A stretch of DNA of 64,000 nucleotides. Origin: Comamonadaceae bacterium. GTDB taxonomy: Bacteria > Pseudomonadota > Gammaproteobacteria > Burkholderiales > Burkholderiaceae_C. Numbering within the stretch: position 1 is the stretch's first letter; the number at the start of each line of letters is the position of its first letter. The stretch is taken from positions 25,258 through 89,257 of the forward strand of contig CANFJF010000006.1 of assembly GCA_947447355.1 (NCBI GenBank), in the 5' to 3' direction. A program made the translations under genes and the position numbers. This document shows positions 17,250 to 26,383 of this stretch, in pieces. Below the pieces are notes generated by a model, which was not told where the DNA came from, searched no databases, and saw only the letters and a list, made by a program, of their open reading frames with translations.

Positions 17250-19034
17250 ATGACCGTTCCCCTTGATGCCGCTGTGCGCCGCGACATTCCAAAACCTTCG
17301 GAACCCGACGAAACTGTTTGGGGCAGTGACGCGATTGCTGACATGCTGCGCGCCATGGATATTCCTTACGTGCTGCTCAATCCCGGCGCCAGTTTTCGCG
17401 GTCTGCATGACAGTTTGGTCAACCATCTGGGCAACGAAAAACCACAGATGGTGGTGGTGCTGCACGAAGAACATGCGGTCGCTATCGCCCACGGCTACAC
17501 CAAGGTCACCGGGAAGCCGCTGATTGCTATCTTGCACAGCAATGTTGGTTTGATGCATGGCTCGATGGCTATTTTTGACGCCTGGGTTGACCGTGTTCCG
17601 GTCATCGTCCTCGGGGCCACTGGACCGGTGGATGCGTCCAAGCGTCGCCCTTGGATCGACTGGATTCACACCGCACAAGACCAAGCCGCCTTGGTCCGGA
17701 ACTTCATCAAGTGGGATGCTCAGCCTGCGTCCATTCCTTCCGCTCAAGAAGCTTTGCTGAGGGCCCGGCAAATCGCCACTACCGCGCCGCAGGGGCCGGT
17801 GTATGTTTGCTTTGATGCGGCGCTGCAGGAATCCAAACTTGCCGCCAGTCCGACGTTGCCAGATCCGATGCGCTACCTGGCGCCACCACCCGCACGTCCG
17901 TCTGATGAGGTGGTGATCCAAGCCGCCGAGTGGCTGTCAAAAGCCAAGCGCCCGGTCATTTTGATGGGCCGCGTGTCGCGTGACGAAAAGGGCTGGGCGG
18001 AGCGCATTCAACTGGCGGAAACCTTGAATGCCGAAGTGCTCACTGATTTGCGGGTCGGTGCTGCTTTCCCGACCGACCATGCTCTCCATGCCGCTCCCAG
18101 CGGGGCCTTTCTCACGCCAGCGGCGCAAGCCGTGTTGCGCGAAGCCGATGTGGTGCTCAGCCTGGACTGGCTCGACCTGTCCGGCACGCTCAAGCAGGCT
18201 TGGGGCGAGGCCACCGTCGGCAGCAAAATCATTCAAGTGTCGGTAGACCATTACAGTCACAACGGCTGGAGCATGGACCACCAGGGCCTGCCGCCGGTGG
18301 ATTTGTTTTTGCTGTGCGAGCCAGAACCCGCTGTGACTTTGTTGAACCAGCATGTGAAGCAACGCACCACACCGGCGCCCGCTAAGCGCGTTGTCGCTGC
18401 CGCACCGGTGGCTGTTCCGGGCAGCATGACTGTCTCTACGCTTGCGGCTACTTTGCGCCGTGCCGTGGGCGACCAAAAGCTGTGCCTCATGCGTTTGCCG
18501 CTCAGTTGGAGCGGCGAGATGTGGGACTTCCGCCACCCACTTGATTTTCTCGGTTACGACGGCGGTGGCGGCATTGGTTCCGGCCCCGGCATGTCGATTG
18601 GCTCGGCACTTGCACTCAAGGGAACTGACCGCTTGCCGGTGGCGGTGATTGGCGATGGCGACTACATGATGGGCGTCAACGCGCTTTGGACAGCAGCCAA
18701 CGCCCGCATCCCAATGCTGGTGGTGGTCTGCAATAACCGGTCGTTCTTTAACGACGAATTGCATCAAGAACGCGTGGCGCGTCAACGCCAACGCCCGGTT
18801 GAAAACCGCTGGATCGGCCAGCGCATCAGCAACCCCTCGCCAGACCTCGCCATGTTGGCCCGCGGTCAGGGCCTGACCGGCATTGGCCCGGTCGAAGACG
18901 CCGCCGAGTTAGAGCGCGTGCTGGTGGACGCTATTGCGGCCGTCAAGAACGGCGACACCGTGGTGATTGATGTCGTGGTGCAGACGGGCTACAGCCCCGC
19001 CATGACGGCCGGCCTGACCCGTTCGTCAGATTAA
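17250..19034 (+). CDS. Thiamine diphosphate-dependent enzyme (acetolactate synthase/benzoylformate decarboxylase-like)
   Basis: 594 residues from ATG 17250 (CAGGAG upstream). Three ThDP-fold domains: the N-terminal pyrimidine domain has VLHEEHAVAIAHGYTKVTG, whose first Glu (near residue 73) should activate the cofactor; a central domain; and the C-terminal PP domain with GDGDYMMGVNALWTAAN and VVVCNN, the GDG...NN cofactor-Mg motif. The aldehyde dehydrogenase 30 bp downstream suggests a 2-oxoacid decarboxylase whose aldehyde is then oxidised. Carboligation is the alternative. The substrate cannot be told from sequence. Confidence 0.83.
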   Translation: MTVPLDAAVRRDIPKPSEPDETVWGSDAIADMLRAMDIPYVLLNPGASFRGLHDSLVNHLGNEKPQMVVVLHEEHAVAIAHGYTKVTGKPLIAILHSNVGLMHGSMAIFDAWVDRVPVIVLGATGPVDASKRRPWIDWIHTAQDQAALVRNFIKWDAQPASIPSAQEALLRARQIATTAPQGPVYVCFDAALQESKLAASPTLPDPMRYLAPPPARPSDEVVIQAAEWLSKAKRPVILMGRVSRDEKGWAERIQLAETLNAEVLTDLRVGAAFPTDHALHAAPSGAFLTPAAQAVLREADVVLSLDWLDLSGTLKQAWGEATVGSKIIQVSVDHYSHNGWSMDHQGLPPVDLFLLCEPEPAVTLLNQHVKQRTTPAPAKRVVAAAPVAVPGSMTVSTLAATLRRAVGDQKLCLMRLPLSWSGEMWDFRHPLDFLGYDGGGGIGSGPGMSIGSALALKGTDRLPVAVIGDGDYMMGVNALWTAANARIPMLVVVCNNRSFFNDELHQERVARQRQRPVENRWIGQRISNPSPDLAMLARGQGLTGIGPVEDAAELERVLVDAIAAVKNGDTVVIDVVVQTGYSPAMTAGLTRSSD

Positions 19035-19064
19035 TTTGTAGATTTAAATTTGGAGTTGCACGAC

Positions 19065-20537
19065 ATGCGCACACACGACATTCCGGCTGGTATTTTGCCG
19101 ACGCAGCGCGACCTGTACTACGGCGGTGCCTGGCACGCGCCCAAGGCTGGCGTTTACGCCGAGACCATCAACCCGACCTACAACGAAGTCATCGCCAGCG
19201 CGCCCGTCGCCGATGCCGCTGACGTTGACGCGGCGGTGCAAGCCGCACACGCCGCTTTTCCGGCTTGGGCGGCCACGCCGCCGGTCGAGCGGGGGCGCTA
19301 TTTGCGCAAGGCTGCTGCGGTGCTGCGCGAACATGCTTTGCCGCTGGCCCAACTCGATTCGCTGAACAACGGCAACCCGGTGTCGGCGCTTGCCATGGAT
19401 GCCGGTTTTGCCGCTGACTGTCTTGATTACTTTGCAGGGCTGGCCACCGAGATCAAAGGCGAAACCATCCCCATGGGCGATGGCAACTTCAACTACACGA
19501 TTCAGGAACCGCTGGGCGTGATTGCCCGCATCGTCGCTTACAACCACCCCTTCATGTTTGCCGCTGCCCGGCTCGCAGCCCCCTTGGCTGCGGGCAACAC
19601 GGTGGTCATCAAGTCGCCGGACCAAGCGCCCTTGTCCATCTTGCGGCTGGCTGAACTGGTGGGCGATATTTTCCCGCCTGGCGTGGCTAACTTTTTATGC
19701 GGTGGCCGTGAATGCGGCGATGCCATGGGCCGACATCCGCTGGTCCGAAAAATCACCTTGATCGGTGGTGTTCCCACCGGCAAGGCCGTCATGAAAACCG
19801 CCTCCGATAACCTCAAACCTCTGCTGCTGGAGTTGGGCGGCAAGAATGCCTTGGTGGCGTACCCCGATGCGGATCTGGACAAGCTCGTCAACGGCATCAT
19901 CGCTGGTATGAACTTCACCTGGTCGGGTCAAAGCTGCGGTTCTACCAGCCGTGTTTTTCTGCACGAATCTATTCATGATCAAGTGCTGGAGAAGGTTGTC
20001 AAGCTGCTGCCCGAACGCCACAAGCCGGGCATTCCGACAGACCCTAAAACCACCATGGGCTCGCTGGTCAGTCAGGCGCAGCTGGACAAGGTGAAGCACT
20101 ATGTGGCGGCGGGTTTAGCGGACGGTGGACGCTTGGTCTGTGGCGGAAAACAACCCGACGATCCAGCGCTGAAGGATGGATTTTTTTACGAAGCCACGGT
20201 CTTCGCAGACATGCAACCGCACATGCGATTGGCCCAAGAAGAGGTCTTTGGCCCGATCATGTCGGTCTTTAAATGGCGCGATGAAGACACGCTGTGGAGC
20301 CAAGTCAATGGCGTGGATTTTGGTCTCACCGGCTCTATCTGGACGCAGAACCTGAACACCGCGCACTTAGCGGCCAAGCGGATCCAGACCGGCTACGTGT
20401 GGATCAACAACGCCAGCCAGCACTTCATGGGCGCACCTTTCGGCGGCATCAAACAGTCCGGCATTGGCCGCGAAGAATGCTTCGCTGAACTGCTCGAGTT
20501 CACGTACACCAAGAACGTGAATCTGAAGCTCGGCTGA
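19065..20537 (+). CDS. NAD(P)-dependent aldehyde dehydrogenase
   Basis: 490 residues; ATG 19065 lies nine bases after TGGAG. ALDH superfamily marks in order: IVAYNHPFMFAA (catalytic Asn region), VIKSPDQAPLSILRL, LELGGKNALVAYPDADLD (catalytic Glu), SGQSCGSTSRVF (catalytic Cys), EEVFGPIMSVFKWRDED and GGIKQSGIGREE. It oxidises an aldehyde to the acid in the cytoplasm. It probably takes the aldehyde made by the preceding ThDP enzyme. It ends the plus-strand transcription unit that starts at the dioxygenase gene, with a hairpin at 20575-20592. Confidence 0.9.
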   Translation: MRTHDIPAGILPTQRDLYYGGAWHAPKAGVYAETINPTYNEVIASAPVADAADVDAAVQAAHAAFPAWAATPPVERGRYLRKAAAVLREHALPLAQLDSLNNGNPVSALAMDAGFAADCLDYFAGLATEIKGETIPMGDGNFNYTIQEPLGVIARIVAYNHPFMFAAARLAAPLAAGNTVVIKSPDQAPLSILRLAELVGDIFPPGVANFLCGGRECGDAMGRHPLVRKITLIGGVPTGKAVMKTASDNLKPLLLELGGKNALVAYPDADLDKLVNGIIAGMNFTWSGQSCGSTSRVFLHESIHDQVLEKVVKLLPERHKPGIPTDPKTTMGSLVSQAQLDKVKHYVAAGLADGGRLVCGGKQPDDPALKDGFFYEATVFADMQPHMRLAQEEVFGPIMSVFKWRDEDTLWSQVNGVDFGLTGSIWTQNLNTAHLAAKRIQTGYVWINNASQHFMGAPFGGIKQSGIGREECFAELLEFTYTKNVNLKLG

Positions 20538-20574
20538 TGTGCGTTAACGAGTCAGTTAGTTAGCCTCAATAACG

Positions 20575-20592
20575 ATGGCCGGGTTCGGCCAT
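20575..20592. terminator. Hairpin after the aldehyde dehydrogenase gene
   Basis: ATGGCCG-GGTT-CGGCCAT, a perfect 7-bp stem with a 4-base loop, 38 bp after the stop. It has no T-tract, so it is either a weak terminator or an mRNA 3'-end stabilising hairpin. Confidence 0.4.
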
Positions 20593-20679
20593 TCATTGGA
20601 AAGCAATTTTGAAGTTTAAAAAACGATTCGTTGGAGGATTCTCAGTTTCAATAAATTAAATCTAATCGTTTAAATGATT

Positions 20680-20697
20680 GTTTAAGTATAATTAAAC
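20680..20697. promoter_or_regulatory. AT-rich inverted repeat abutting the histidine kinase start
   Basis: GTTTAA-GTATAA-TTAAAC ends at the base before the ATG. The 20641-20697 stretch is markedly AT-rich compared with its surroundings. It includes TATAAT at 20687-20692, a perfect -10 hexamer, but transcription from it would leave almost no leader. It may be a promoter for a leaderless mRNA, or an operator. Confidence 0.35.
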
Positions 20698-23652
20698 ATG
20701 AAAACAAATGATTGCGCCGTTGGTGCCGGTATTTTTGAGCCCTCCACTGATGCGGCTTTGATGCCCATGAGCGAGAACAGCTTGACATCAAAGTCTGAGG
20801 AGGCGTTGATCAAAGCCGGTGCGTTGCAAAACGCTATTTTCAACAGCGCTAACTTCTCGAGTATTGCGACCGACGCGAACGGCGTGATCCAGATTTTCAA
20901 CGTTGGTGCTGAGCGGATGCTGGGCTACTTGGCGGCAGATGTGATGAATAAAGTCACGCCGGCTGAGATTTCTGATCCGCAAGAGGTGATCACCCGGGCC
21001 AGCGCCTTGAGCGCCGAGTTTGAAACGCCGATCACGCCGGGCTTTGAAGCGCTGGTCTTCAAGGCCTCACGCGGGATTGAAGACATTTACGAGCTGACCT
21101 ACATCCGCAAAGACGGCAGCCGGTTTCCGGCGGTGGTGTCTGTCACTGCGCTGCGCGATGACCAAGACGCCATCATTGGCTACCTCTTGATCGGCACGGA
21201 CAACACCGCTCGCAAGCAAGCGGAAGAAGCACTGCTCAAAGCCGGAGCCTTGCAAAGCGCTATTTTCAACAGCGCTAACTTCTCCAGTATTGCGACCGAT
21301 GCGAACGGTGTGATTCAGATTTTCAACGTTGGTGCAGAGCGAATGCTGGGCTATTTAGCGGCCGACGTGATGAACAAAATCACGCCGGCCGAGATTTCTG
21401 ATCCGCAAGAGGTGATCACCCGGGCCAGCGCCTTGAGCGCTGAGTTTGAGATGCCGATCACGCCAGGCTTTGAAGCGCTGGTGTTCAAAGCCTCACGCGG
21501 CATTGAAGACATTTACGAGCTGACCTACATCCGCAAAGACGGCAGCCGCTTTCCCGCGGTGGTGTCGGTGACGGCTTTGCGCGATGCGCAAGACGCCATC
21601 ATTGGCTACCTTTTGATTGGCACGGACAACACCGCCCGCAAGCTGATTGAAGAAGAGCAGAAAAAGCTCGACCAACGCTTGCGTGACCAGCAGTTCTACA
21701 CGCGCTCGCTGATTGAAGCCAACATTGACGCGATCATGACCACAGATCCCGCCGGCATCATCACCGACGTCAACAAGCAAACCGAAGAGCTGACCAACTG
21801 CACGCGCGACGAGTTGATTGGTGCCCCCTTTAAAAAGTTCTTCACGGAGCCCGACCGAGCCGTAGCAGCCATCAACATGGTGTTGACCGGTAAAAAAATC
21901 ACCAACTACGAGTTGACCGTGCGCGCCAGAGACGGCAAAGAAACCGTGGTGTCTTACAACGCCACCACCTTTTACGACCGCGACCGGGTGTTGCAAGGCG
22001 TCTTTGCGGCGGCGCGTGACGTCACCGAAAGCAAGCGCCTTGACATGGTCTTGCAGGAAAAAAACATAGAGCTCGAGAGCTCACGTGCCGTGGCCGACAA
22101 CGCCAACTTAGCCAAGTCTGATTTTCTGTCCAGCATGAGCCATGAAATCCGTTCCCCGCTGAATGCCATTTTGGGGCTGGCTTATTTGTTGGAGCAGGCT
22201 AATCTGGACATGGACGCCCACAACATGGTGCGCAAGATCAGAGCTTCAGGGCGAATTTTGTTGAGTTTGATCAGCGACATTTTGGATGTCTCCAAAATTG
22301 AAGCAGGCCAGATGATGATTGAGCAAGCGCCTTTCCGGCTGACCGATGTGATCGATTCGTTGAGCGTGGTTTTGGGTGTGGCGATTGGTGAGAAAAATAT
22401 CAAATTGATCATCCATCCGCCGCCGCTGGTGCCAGGCATATATACCTTGTCCGGTGATGCGTTACGGCTCGAGCAGGTGTTGATCAACCTGAGTATCAAC
22501 GCGATCAAGTTCACCAGCCAAGGCCAAGTCGAGCTGCGTACTGAACTGGTGTCTCGCGGTGAGGACGAAGTGGTGCTTCGCTTCAGCGTCAGAGACACCG
22601 GCATTGGCATTGCGCCTGAGTTGCAGAGCACTGTTTTTTCGGCCTTCACGCAGGCCGACAGCACGACGACCCGGCGCTTTGGCGGCACGGGCTTGGGTTT
22701 GACAATTTGCCGCCAGTTGGTGCAGTTGATGGGCGGGCAAATCGGCTTGACCAGCGTCTTGGGCAAGGGCAGTGAGTTCTGGTTTTCGGTGCCTCTCAAA
22801 ACAATAGCCGACAGCGATCAACCACTCGATCAACCCATGCAAACCTATGTCTTGAGGGAAAACGCAGTGCCTAACTTGGCGGGTAAATCTTTACAAGGCA
22901 TACGCGTGCTGGTGGTGGATGACGGTGAGATTAACTGCGAAGTGGCGCGCCGCATTTTGCACGGGCACGGCGCTGTGGTGTCCCTTGCCAGCAATGGTCA
23001 GGAGGCGATTGACTGGTTGGTGATGCACCCCGCAGAGGTCGACCTGGTGCTGATGGACGTGCAAATGCCGGTCATGGGCGGCATTGAGGCGACCCGGCTA
23101 CTGCGGCTGATGCCTGAGTTTGCACACCTGCCTATCGTTGCGTTGACGGCGGGTGCTTTCAAGTCGCAGCAAGACGCCGCGCATGCGGTGGGCATGACGC
23201 ACTTCATCAGCAAACCTTTTGACGTGCCGTCCACCATCACGCTGATTCAAAGGTTGACACGCCAAGCGTTGATCAACGCGGCCAGCCAGCCACTGCCTTT
23301 GGCCGTGGTGTGGGCCCCGGATGTGAAGGTGATCAATGTGGCGGAGGGGCTGAAAATTTGGGCCGACATGCCCTCGTACTTGGATTGGTTAGGCCGCTTT
23401 GTCGAGCTCTACGCGGGGGCTGTGCCCCTGATGCAGAGCAGTCTAGCGGGCAACGACCGCGCGGCGGCCGTGGCCTTGGCCCATAAGCTGGCCGGGGTTG
23501 CGGCCAACCTGGCTTTGTCCGACGTTTTCAGGGCGGCTGCCGAGGTCGAGCTGGCTTTAGGTTTGTCCCGCCGTTCCGAGGTGGCGCTGGCCGAGCTGGC
23601 TGCCGCCATGGATTTGGCGGTGACCAACATCCAACGAATGAGCGCAGCTTGA
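20698..23652 (+). CDS. Hybrid sensor histidine kinase (PAS-PAS-PAS-HisKA-HATPase-REC-Hpt)
   Basis: 984 residues with no clear membrane segment, so probably a cytoplasmic sensor. PAS1 (34-175) and PAS2 (176-317) are nearly identical. PAS3 follows at about 330-455, then HisKA with SSMSHEIRSPLNAILG (His482), HATPase (NAIKFTSQGQ, DTGIGIAPELQ, GGTGLGLTICRQL), a receiver domain (VLVVDDGEIN, Asp787 in VLMDVQMP) and an Hpt domain (His929 in ALAHKLAG). A phosphorelay to a response regulator encoded elsewhere is expected. ATG 20698 has no good ribosome binding site; Met codons at 20761 and 20767 are alternatives. Confidence 0.92.
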   Translation: MKTNDCAVGAGIFEPSTDAALMPMSENSLTSKSEEALIKAGALQNAIFNSANFSSIATDANGVIQIFNVGAERMLGYLAADVMNKVTPAEISDPQEVITRASALSAEFETPITPGFEALVFKASRGIEDIYELTYIRKDGSRFPAVVSVTALRDDQDAIIGYLLIGTDNTARKQAEEALLKAGALQSAIFNSANFSSIATDANGVIQIFNVGAERMLGYLAADVMNKITPAEISDPQEVITRASALSAEFEMPITPGFEALVFKASRGIEDIYELTYIRKDGSRFPAVVSVTALRDAQDAIIGYLLIGTDNTARKLIEEEQKKLDQRLRDQQFYTRSLIEANIDAIMTTDPAGIITDVNKQTEELTNCTRDELIGAPFKKFFTEPDRAVAAINMVLTGKKITNYELTVRARDGKETVVSYNATTFYDRDRVLQGVFAAARDVTESKRLDMVLQEKNIELESSRAVADNANLAKSDFLSSMSHEIRSPLNAILGLAYLLEQANLDMDAHNMVRKIRASGRILLSLISDILDVSKIEAGQMMIEQAPFRLTDVIDSLSVVLGVAIGEKNIKLIIHPPPLVPGIYTLSGDALRLEQVLINLSINAIKFTSQGQVELRTELVSRGEDEVVLRFSVRDTGIGIAPELQSTVFSAFTQADSTTTRRFGGTGLGLTICRQLVQLMGGQIGLTSVLGKGSEFWFSVPLKTIADSDQPLDQPMQTYVLRENAVPNLAGKSLQGIRVLVVDDGEINCEVARRILHGHGAVVSLASNGQEAIDWLVMHPAEVDLVLMDVQMPVMGGIEATRLLRLMPEFAHLPIVALTAGAFKSQQDAAHAVGMTHFISKPFDVPSTITLIQRLTRQALINAASQPLPLAVVWAPDVKVINVAEGLKIWADMPSYLDWLGRFVELYAGAVPLMQSSLAGNDRAAAVALAHKLAGVAANLALSDVFRAAAEVELALGLSRRSEVALAELAAAMDLAVTNIQRMSAA
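20797..21648 (+). repeat. Tandem 426-bp duplication of a PAS domain within the kinase gene
   Basis: Copy 1 is 20797-21222 and copy 2 is 21223-21648, back to back and in frame (142 codons each). The peptides differ at only about five internal positions (Ile/Leu, Asn/Ser, Val/Ile, Thr/Met, Asp/Ala) plus the last few residues. The DNA is also very similar, with scattered third-position changes, which points to a recent duplication or ongoing gene conversion. Confidence 0.95.
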
Positions 23653-23685
23653 AAGTTCTCAATTACCGCTGATCTTTGTTGATTT

Positions 23686-24387
23686 TCAGTCTGTGTTCCT
23701 GCAGAGGATTGGTATGCCGGCCAGAAATGCAGTCACATGCATCACGATGACACTGTCAACGGGCACTGACGTCGTGTCCTTGTAAACGTGACGGCGGATC
23801 CCTAAGTGAGAGATATTCCCATGTAAAACCCAGCCTATTTCTTGTCTGAGCGCTGGGTCTGACGGTGGCGTGACGCCAGCGTCGAATGCCGCCTCTTCAG
23901 TGATGATCTGAAGCAGATTGCGGACAATCTCTGCGATGTAAGTGGGCGCGATTTCAACTTCTGCCAACGAAGAGTAGATGAACAGACGCAGCCATCGCCG
24001 GGTCAAGATGGCGTCGTAATACTCGCGGTAAAAATTGACCAAACGTTTTTGTAACGGCTCTTTCCGGTCGCGCAGTCGAACAAACCATATGGCCTTGAAC
24101 GGGCCCGCAATCTCCGCCTCGTAAACCGCGCTAATCAGTTCGGCCTTGCTGGGGAAAACGCTGTAGAGCAGGCGTTGCGATACGCCGCAGGCATCAGCCA
24201 GAGCGCGAGTCTGCGCCGTGAGTCCATTTTCTGAAAAGAATTCGAATGCCTTTTCTAAAATTTGCGCTCGTCGCTCACGGGCAGGCATCCGAGCCGTTGG
24301 CTTACGAAGGCTGGTCATGGCTTTCGCTTCTGGCTTGGCTGGGGTGTCGCGGCGGATTGCCTTCAGCTTGTCTGATTTAGCTTTCAT
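23686..24387 (-). CDS. TetR-family transcriptional regulator
   Basis: 233 residues from ATG 24387 (an upstream in-frame start at 24423 would add 12). A lysine- and arginine-rich leader precedes the TetR N-terminal HTH: RRAQILEKAFEFFSENGLTA and LADACGVSQRLLYSVFPSKA at about 38-80. The C-terminal part is the ligand and dimer domain. A perfect 28-bp palindrome lies 60 bp upstream, and its 20-bp core recurs before the ABC operon at 26.2 kb, so autoregulation and control of both neighbouring operons are likely. The ligand is unknown. Confidence 0.9.
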   Translation of the reverse strand: MKAKSDKLKAIRRDTPAKPEAKAMTSLRKPTARMPARERRAQILEKAFEFFSENGLTAQTRALADACGVSQRLLYSVFPSKAELISAVYEAEIAGPFKAIWFVRLRDRKEPLQKRLVNFYREYYDAILTRRWLRLFIYSSLAEVEIAPTYIAEIVRNLLQIITEEAAFDAGVTPPSDPALRQEIGWVLHGNISHLGIRRHVYKDTTSVPVDSVIVMHVTAFLAGIPILCRNTD

Positions 24388-24446
24388 GGGCCTGATGATG
24401 TGTGGGTGACAGAGTGTAGACACCTGGCATGGATGTGTGGCAAGAT

Positions 24447-24474
24447 ATTTATATCGTCACTTGACGATATAAAT
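24447..24474. promoter_or_regulatory. TetR-type operator, copy 1
   Basis: ATTTATATCGTCA-CT-TGACGATATAAAT, 13-bp perfect arms around a 2-bp centre, midway between the divergent tetR (24387) and NIPSNAP (24521) starts. The core ATATCGTCACTTGACGATAT is identical to copy 2 at 26241-26260. A binding site for the adjacent TetR protein is the simplest reading. Confidence 0.85.
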
Positions 24475-24520
24475 AGGCGATTCAAATCGCTATGGGATCA
24501 AACCTTGAATTGGAAAACTC

Positions 24521-24832
24521 ATGATCTATGAAATGCGCACTTACCAAGTTCAACCTGGAAAAGCCGGTGAATTTTTGAAAATGTATGAAGCCAACGGCTT
24601 GCCCATCATCTCGCGGTATGCCCTTTTGGTGGGTTGTTGGATCAAGGAATCAGGGGTTCTGAATTCAACTGTGTTCATTTGGGCTTATGACGATTTTGGA
24701 CATCGCACCAGCCAGCGCGCAAAGCTGATGCAAGACGCAGAGTGGACGGCATTCGTGCCCCAAATGTTGCCATATTTGGTTCATCAAGAAAGCGTTTTCA
24801 TGAATCCGGCGGCATTTTCCCCACTTCGCTAA
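24521..24832 (+). CDS. NIPSNAP family protein
   Basis: 103 residues, a single ferredoxin-like alpha/beta domain. MIYEMRTYQVQPGKAGEFLK is the standard NIPSNAP opening, with FIWAYDDFGHRTSQRAKL later (the W-x-Y and R-x2-R spacing of the family). Bacterial members often accompany catabolic genes, but their biochemical role is not settled. It has the TetR operator upstream and is followed by sdaA after 15 bp. Confidence 0.85.
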   Translation: MIYEMRTYQVQPGKAGEFLKMYEANGLPIISRYALLVGCWIKESGVLNSTVFIWAYDDFGHRTSQRAKLMQDAEWTAFVPQMLPYLVHQESVFMNPAAFSPLR

Positions 24833-24847
24833 TTCGGGCATCCGCAA

Positions 24848-26218
24848 ATGCCCGTCAGCGTATTTGACTTGTTCAAGGTTGGCATCGGACCTTCTAGCTC
24901 GCACACGGTGGGCCCGATGCGGATCTCCTTGGCTTTTGTGCGTGCGCTGATCACGCAGCGACTGTTGGAGGCGACGGCGAGCATCGAAGTTCATCTTTAC
25001 GGCTCGCTGGCTTTGACAGGGCGGGGTCATGCAACAGATCGCGCGGTGGTGCTTGGTTTGATGGGTTTTGAGCCCGACACCCTGGATGCCAAGCAAGCTG
25101 ATTTAGCGCAAAGCCAACTGGCGCAAACGAACAACCTGTTGCTGGCCGGACAGCATGCCATTAGCTTTTCTTCCGTCACACAGATTGTGTTTCATCGCGA
25201 CAAAACGCTACCAGAGCATCCTAACGGTATGCGTTTAGTCGCCAGAGATTCCAGCGGAAATTCGACACTGGACAAGACCAGTTTCTCCGTTGGTGGCGGA
25301 TTTGTGGTGACTGCTGAGCAGATGGCATCGCCGGCCATGGAAGATTCGCTCACTTGGCCTTATCCGTATAAGTCTGCGCGTGAGCTCATGGATATGTGCA
25401 GCGCAAGTGGTCAAACCATTGCCGCTGTGGCATTGGCTAACGAAGAAGCCATGCGCACACACGCAGACGTCATCGCAGGACTCGACAAACTGCACCTCAC
25501 CATGAGGGCTTGCATGAACCGCGGTCTCACCACCGAGGGTGTTTTGCCGGGCGGGTTAGATGTCAGGCGTCGTGCGCAGTCAATGCACAGCGCATTGCTT
25601 GCGCGTGTTCCGGGTCAGGGGCCCTTGCGCGAACTTGACTGGGTGAATGCATTTGCTGTCGCTGTCAATGAAGAAAATGCCGCTGGCGGACAGGTCGTCA
25701 CCGCACCGACCAATGGCGCGGCTGGCGTAGTCCCTGCCGTGATGCGTTATCACTCACAATTCTGTGGCGGCGTGAATCCAGAGGCTCACCGTACCTTTCT
25801 TTTGACGGCTGCTGCAGTTGGCTCCCTTTACAAAGAAAATGCGTCAATCTCAGGCGCTGAAGTGGGCTGCCAAGGCGAGGTTGGCGTGGCAGCGTCTATG
25901 GCTGCTGCGGGTCTCGCTGCTGTTCTGGGAGGGAGTGTCGAGCAGATTGAAAATGCTGCGGAAATTGCCATGGAACATCATCTGGGTATGACCTGTGATC
26001 CCGTTGGTGGCTTGGTGCAGATTCCGTGCATAGAGCGCAACGCCATGGGTGCCGTAAAAGCCATCAATGCGGCTCATTTGGCGCTTGCCGGTGATGGCCG
26101 GCATGTCATTTCGCTGGACCGTGTGATTGAGACCATGCGGCAGACAGGTGCAGATATGAGTCATAAGTACAAAGAAACCTCGCTGGGCGGATTGGCGGTC
26201 AGTATTGTTGCTTGCTAA
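24848..26218 (+). CDS. sdaA: L-serine dehydratase (iron-sulfur, single-chain)
   Basis: Deaminates L-serine to pyruvate and ammonia with a catalytic [4Fe-4S] cluster. 456 residues, the normal length of the fused alpha-beta form. The N-terminal half opens with [20 protein letters not shown]; the C-terminal half has the cluster cysteines in [21 protein letters not shown] and [18 protein letters not shown]. Its presence in a TetR-controlled catabolic region, 15 bp after NIPSNAP, is unusual and suggests that serine is released or made by the pathway. That link is inference. Confidence 0.93.
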   Translation: MPVSVFDLFKVGIGPSSSHTVGPMRISLAFVRALITQRLLEATASIEVHLYGSLALTGRGHATDRAVVLGLMGFEPDTLDAKQADLAQSQLAQTNNLLLAGQHAISFSSVTQIVFHRDKTLPEHPNGMRLVARDSSGNSTLDKTSFSVGGGFVVTAEQMASPAMEDSLTWPYPYKSARELMDMCSASGQTIAAVALANEEAMRTHADVIAGLDKLHLTMRACMNRGLTTEGVLPGGLDVRRRAQSMHSALLARVPGQGPLRELDWVNAFAVAVNEENAAGGQVVTAPTNGAAGVVPAVMRYHSQFCGGVNPEAHRTFLLTAAAVGSLYKENASISGAEVGCQGEVGVAASMAAAGLAAVLGGSVEQIENAAEIAMEHHLGMTCDPVGGLVQIPCIERNAMGAVKAINAAHLALAGDGRHVISLDRVIETMRQTGADMSHKYKETSLGGLAVSIVAC

Positions 26219-26240
26219 TTTTTTTATTCTTCAATTTTTT

Positions 26241-26260
26241 ATATCGTCACTTGACGATAT
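26241..26260. promoter_or_regulatory. TetR-type operator, copy 2
   Basis: ATATCGTCACTTGACGATAT, 9-bp perfect arms, identical to the core of copy 1. It lies 23 bp after the sdaA stop and 124 bp before the ABC operon. TTGACG within its right half (26251-26256) could be a -35 box, with AATAAT at 26275-26280 as -10 (18-bp spacer). Repressor bound here would cover that promoter. Confidence 0.85.
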
Positions 26261-26383
26261 GGCTTCAGTTAAAGAATAATAAAACCACGGTCGGGTTCGG
26301 AGCATTTGCTCACTTATCTGCGTACCGGTGGATGCGGTGAAGCTCAGGCTGTACCGCGGTTTCCCATGCATGGAGCGTGACGA

